From the NCBI GenBank assembly GCA_038503075.1, contig JBCAML010000005.1:1984001-2048000 (forward strand): a stretch of 64,000 bases of DNA, given 5' to 3'. This document shows positions 61,309 through 64,000 of the stretch, one piece after another. The notes under the pieces were generated by a model, which ran no database searches, was not told the origin of the DNA, and was given only the letters and a program-made list of their open reading frames with translations. How positions within the stretch are numbered: position 1 is the stretch's first letter; every line of letters begins with the position of its first letter. The DNA is from Gyromitra esculenta. Lineage: Eukaryota > Ascomycota > Pezizomycetes > Pezizales > Discinaceae. Position numbers and translations under genes: made by a program.

Positions 61309-61976
61309 CTACTCAATCCCCACCACCGCCCTCAGTTCCTCCCCAAGCACATACTCCCTCTCCACCGGCACCAGCGCCTCTGCCTCTTCCCTCCGTCCTT
61401 CATCCACTAAAGCCTTCATCTGCCTCGCCCTCTCCGTTACGTCCTCAATACTCACAATAGTACCAACCCACCACTCCACCACCGCCCTTCCGACCCCAAT
61501 CTGAATACTCCTCCAATCCAACCTCTCCAGCGCAACACTACGCTCTGGGTCCCATTGCACACGCACATCCTTCTTCTTATCCGCGGTCGAGAGCGACGAT
61601 AACGAGAGGAGGTGTTCAAAGTCCGTATGTTTCATGCGTAGTGCGAGGATGTGTGTCTGGTTCTTATCTTTGAGAGCGTAGCCGGAGCGGTACCTGGTTT
61701 TGTTAGCTGATAATGTAGTATGAGGAGGGGGGGGGAGACGGACATCATCCAGCACCAGCTAGGCTTGGTCCAGGTCATGCGGGCGAATTGGAAGTCGGGA
61801 GAGGCGGAGAGCTTTTGGGAGGCGACGGCGGCGAGTGCGATGGAGGGGGAGTATGCTTGGTAGAGGGTTATCGTGTCGTCATCATAGAGGGCACGGACTT
61901 GGCGATATGGTGGGTTTGTGGAGGGTTTGGAGGGCCCAGATGTTGGTTGGGATGGTTCGGGGGCTGGAGAAGCCAT
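61309..61976 (-). CDS. DUF4291 family protein
   Basis: Exons 61976-61744 and 61693-61309 (minus) give 205 residues. DUF4291 (PF14124) is found in bacteria and fungi; function is unknown as far as I know. Conserved blocks are all visible: YRQVRALYDDDTITLYQAY (residues 24-42), RMTWTKPSWCWMMYRSGY across the intron, HILALRMKHTDFEHLL, VQWDPER, RSIQIG, VSIEDVT, and LVPVEREY near the end. The first 23 residues are Pro/Ser-rich. The 50-nt intron has an unusual GTCCGT donor but a CTAAC branch point and an exact family join (WMM|YRSG). The TAG stop is followed at once by ATG in the same frame and 84 more open codons. It is head to head with DCTN6 (269 bp). Confidence 0.9.
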
Positions 61977-62245
61977 TGGTGAGCCTTACTTTGGGGCTTG
62001 AATAGAAGGGGAATAGATAGATGAGTAGATAGAGAGAAGGTAGTCCAGGTGGGGAAAGGGTGCATATACATGTAGTTATAGACATCTGCTTGAGTCATTG
62101 TAAAGTTGATATAGAGAGTTGGTGTAGCACAGTGACACTCTGTACCACCGATCTCAGTCAACCAAGCTGAGCCGAACCAGGAACACCAAGAGCCTCACTC
62201 TCGTCCCCCCAGCCCCAGATCACAACCCCACCACCCCACCTCACG

Positions 62246-62851
62246 ATGCCCCCCAAGTCCCGCCCCCCAACAATAGAGCTCGTCAAACCGCCGGTCGACT
62301 TCTCCCCGTCCATCGTCGTCGCCGAAACCGCTCTTCTAGTGGGTACCCACCGCATCCGCATCGCCGCCAACACGGTGATCCACCCACGCGCCAAACTCAA
62401 CTCCACTCTCGGCCCCATTACAATCGGCAAGCATTGCATCATCAGCGAGCGGACGCAACTCACCGCATCCGATCCGGGAGGGCTCACGATCGGCGACGGC
62501 GTGGTAGTCGAGGTTAACGCTGTTGTTGAAGCGCGGGAGGTAGGGGAAGGGACGATGGTCGAGGTTGGGGTGAAGATTGGGAAGGGGGCGATTGTCGGGA
62601 AGGTATTTCTAACGTTCTCCGTGTACACACTGGATATGAATATCAGCTGACGAAGGGAGAATTGTAAATTGGCGCCTTTGACGAAGATTGTGGATGAGGA
62701 GGTCGTGCCGGATGATACAGTGGTGTACGGCGCTGGAGAGAGAAGAATTGATGCTTCAGGGACAGCTGGGGCGAGGAGGAAGCTGCTGGAGAAACATATC
62801 GAGAGTTTGAGGGTCTTGATCCCGAGTAATGCGTCGAAATGGATGTCGTGA
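62246..62851 (+). CDS. DCTN6: Dynactin subunit 6 (p27)
   Basis: Exons 62246-62602 and 62660-62851 give 182 residues. p27 is a left-handed beta-helix subunit at the pointed end of dynactin, the dynein adaptor. The hexapeptide periodicity is visible in AANTVIHPRAKLNSTLGPIT, TIGKHCIISERTQL, LTIGDGVVVEVNAVVEAREV and KIGKGAIVGK. After the 57-nt intron, NCKLAPLTKIVDEEVVPDDT and VVYGAGERRI match the p27 C-terminal part, followed by a short helix. The intron join VGK|NCKLAP is exact, phase 0. p25 (DCTN5) is the alternative; the VVYGAGERR ending favours p27. Confidence 0.87.
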
Positions 62852-63261
62852 TCAGTGGTTTAATGGGATGGGGTTGGGAGTTTGTGTCTTTGTTTCTAGA
62901 TTTCAGGGCCTCTGTTGGTTTTTACTGCTGGTTTGATTCCCTGGGCTTGAATCGCGGTACTCTATATCATCTACATGCGTTCACAGTTCCCCATGAGCCT
63001 GGTGGAGTGGAAGAGCCGATGCTTGATTTCGCGAGATGGACGGCTTCTAAATATAGACCCAAGGCGTTGAGCTGACGTGGAGCCGCAACTTGCAGGGATC
63101 GGCGACGGTTTACGACACATGTCTCCATTCCTGTTCTCGAGCTCTCCCGTTCATTCTCACCCCCGGATTCTCTGCAGCCCCCTCCCCCCCACTACCACAG
63201 CTCTCGATTAATCCCAGGCATCTCTCTCATCGCCCATAGCAGTTTCCCTACTCCTCTCGCC
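62852..63261. other. Spacer between DCTN6 and the cis-prenyltransferase
   Basis: 3' flank of DCTN6 and C/T-rich promoter of the next gene in tandem. No separate gene. Confidence 0.5.
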
Positions 63262-64000
63262 ATGCCCACAACACTCCACGGTTCCTCGCGAACCCGCAAA
63301 TGGCTTCTCTCCTCGCCCCCCGTCGAATGGGTCATCGAGCGCACCCAAGAGCTCCTAATCAACGCCCTGCGCCAGGGCTCTGTACCGCAACACGTCGCGT
63401 TTGTCATGGATGGGAACCGAAGGTTCGCGCGAAGTAGCCATATCGAGACGGTGGAAGGACACAACATGGGATTTGAAGCGCTTGCTCGGGTACTCCCCTT
63501 CCCTGTTTCCCTCGCCCAAACAGTGCTAAGATAGTATCACTATAGATCCTCGAAGTCTGCTACAAATCCGGCGTCAAGGTCGTCACGATCTACGCGTTCT
63601 CAATCGAGAACTTCAAAAGGCCGCTCCATGAGGTGAACGCGCTGATGGAGATCGCAAAGATTAAGCTCTCGCAGTTATGTCAGCACGGTGACCTAATGGA
63701 CCGATACGGCGCGAACCTACGGGTCCTTGGCCATCTCCCGTTGCTGCGGAAAGACGTGTTGGAAGTAATCGAGCAAGCCACCGAGATGACGAAACACAAC
63801 AAAAAGTCCCCCCCCCCTTCCCTCTTCTACCATATTTATACTAACTAGAGTAGGGCAATCCTCAATGTCTGTTTCCCTTACACTTCCCGCGACGAAATCA
63901 CCACCGCAATCCGCGAAATCGTATCACTCTCGACGTTACCTCCCTCCCCCTCCCTCTCCTCCACATCCTCCTCTTCCTCCTCTTCAGAAAAGACCGCTAC
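63262..64000 (+). CDS. Cis-prenyltransferase (dehydrodolichyl diphosphate synthase, Rer2/Srt1 type), partial at window end
   Basis: Exons 63262-63489, 63546-63805 and 63854 to the edge; the 3' end is outside. The enzyme extends farnesyl diphosphate with isopentenyl diphosphate to make dolichol precursors for N-glycosylation at the ER. Visible: HVAFVMDGNRRFAR (the catalytic Asp of the MDGNRR motif), EGHNMGFEAL, then VVTIYAFSIENFKRP, RYGANLRVLGHL, and ILNVCFPYTSRDEI in exon 3. Introns are 56 and 48 nt; the second follows a C-run and ends in TAG|GGCAATCC. A Ser-rich insert begins just before the window ends (encoded by TCC/TCT runs). Rer2 versus Srt1 cannot be decided. Confidence 0.93.

Overview
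This window is nuclear DNA of a filamentous ascomycete (Pezizomycotina). Evidence: short spliceosomal introns (about 47-130 nt) with GTATGT/GTAAGT donors and CTAAC/CTGAC branch points, fungal-type gene content (Blm10, Sss1, Nug1, an Mrx8-like GTPase, mitochondrial complex I 49 kDa subunit), and CT-rich promoters. Gene-dense islands alternate with AT-richer spacers of 1.5-6 kb holding decayed reading frames and inverted repeats, which fits an expanded genome such as a truffle-like or cup-fungus lineage; that placement is a guess. Exon joins were worked out by hand and checked for frame and family fit.

Layout. 1-14.5 kb: RIO1 kinase (+), a ~6 kb spacer with an unrecognised 360-codon reading frame broken by one TGA, a nucleotide-sugar transporter (-), and a vacuolar-type Ca2+/H+ exchanger (+). 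14.5-19.1 kb: spacer with a fold-back, MITE-like element. 19.1-30.5 kb: dense housekeeping island with complex I 49 kDa subunit (-) divergent from an MDP1-type phosphatase (+), NUG1 (-) divergent from an Mrx8/EngB GTPase (+), RPT6 (-) divergent from SSS1 (+), and a DNAJC9-like J protein (+).

30.8-32.85 kb: the most notable region. It looks empty of protein genes, but the minus strand carries a non-coding multi-intron transcript with one box C/D snoRNA in each of six ~200-250 nt introns. Several guides are antisense to 18S or 25S rRNA (U27/snR74-like and U35/snR73-like are the clearest). A telobox lies at the presumed promoter.

33.6-39.2 kb: FBP1 (+), mitochondrial Mn-SOD (-), an unrecognised small membrane-anchored protein (-), and the complex III acidic hinge subunit QCR6 (-). 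43.5-55.8 kb: the giant proteasome activator BLM10 (+, eight exons, 1962 aa) and an m6A-reader-type YTH protein with a ~960-residue disordered N-terminal part (+). 55.8-61.0 kb: three decayed or doubtful genes. 61.3-64 kb: a DUF4291 protein (-) divergent from dynactin p27/DCTN6 (+), then a cis-prenyltransferase (+) cut by the window edge.

The island genes are core functions: ribosome biogenesis (RIO1, NUG1, the snoRNA cluster), protein turnover (RPT6, BLM10), secretion and glycosylation (SSS1, sugar transporter, cis-prenyltransferase), respiration and redox (complex I, QCR6, SOD2), and gluconeogenesis (FBP1). Four head-to-head pairs share 270-610 bp promoters.
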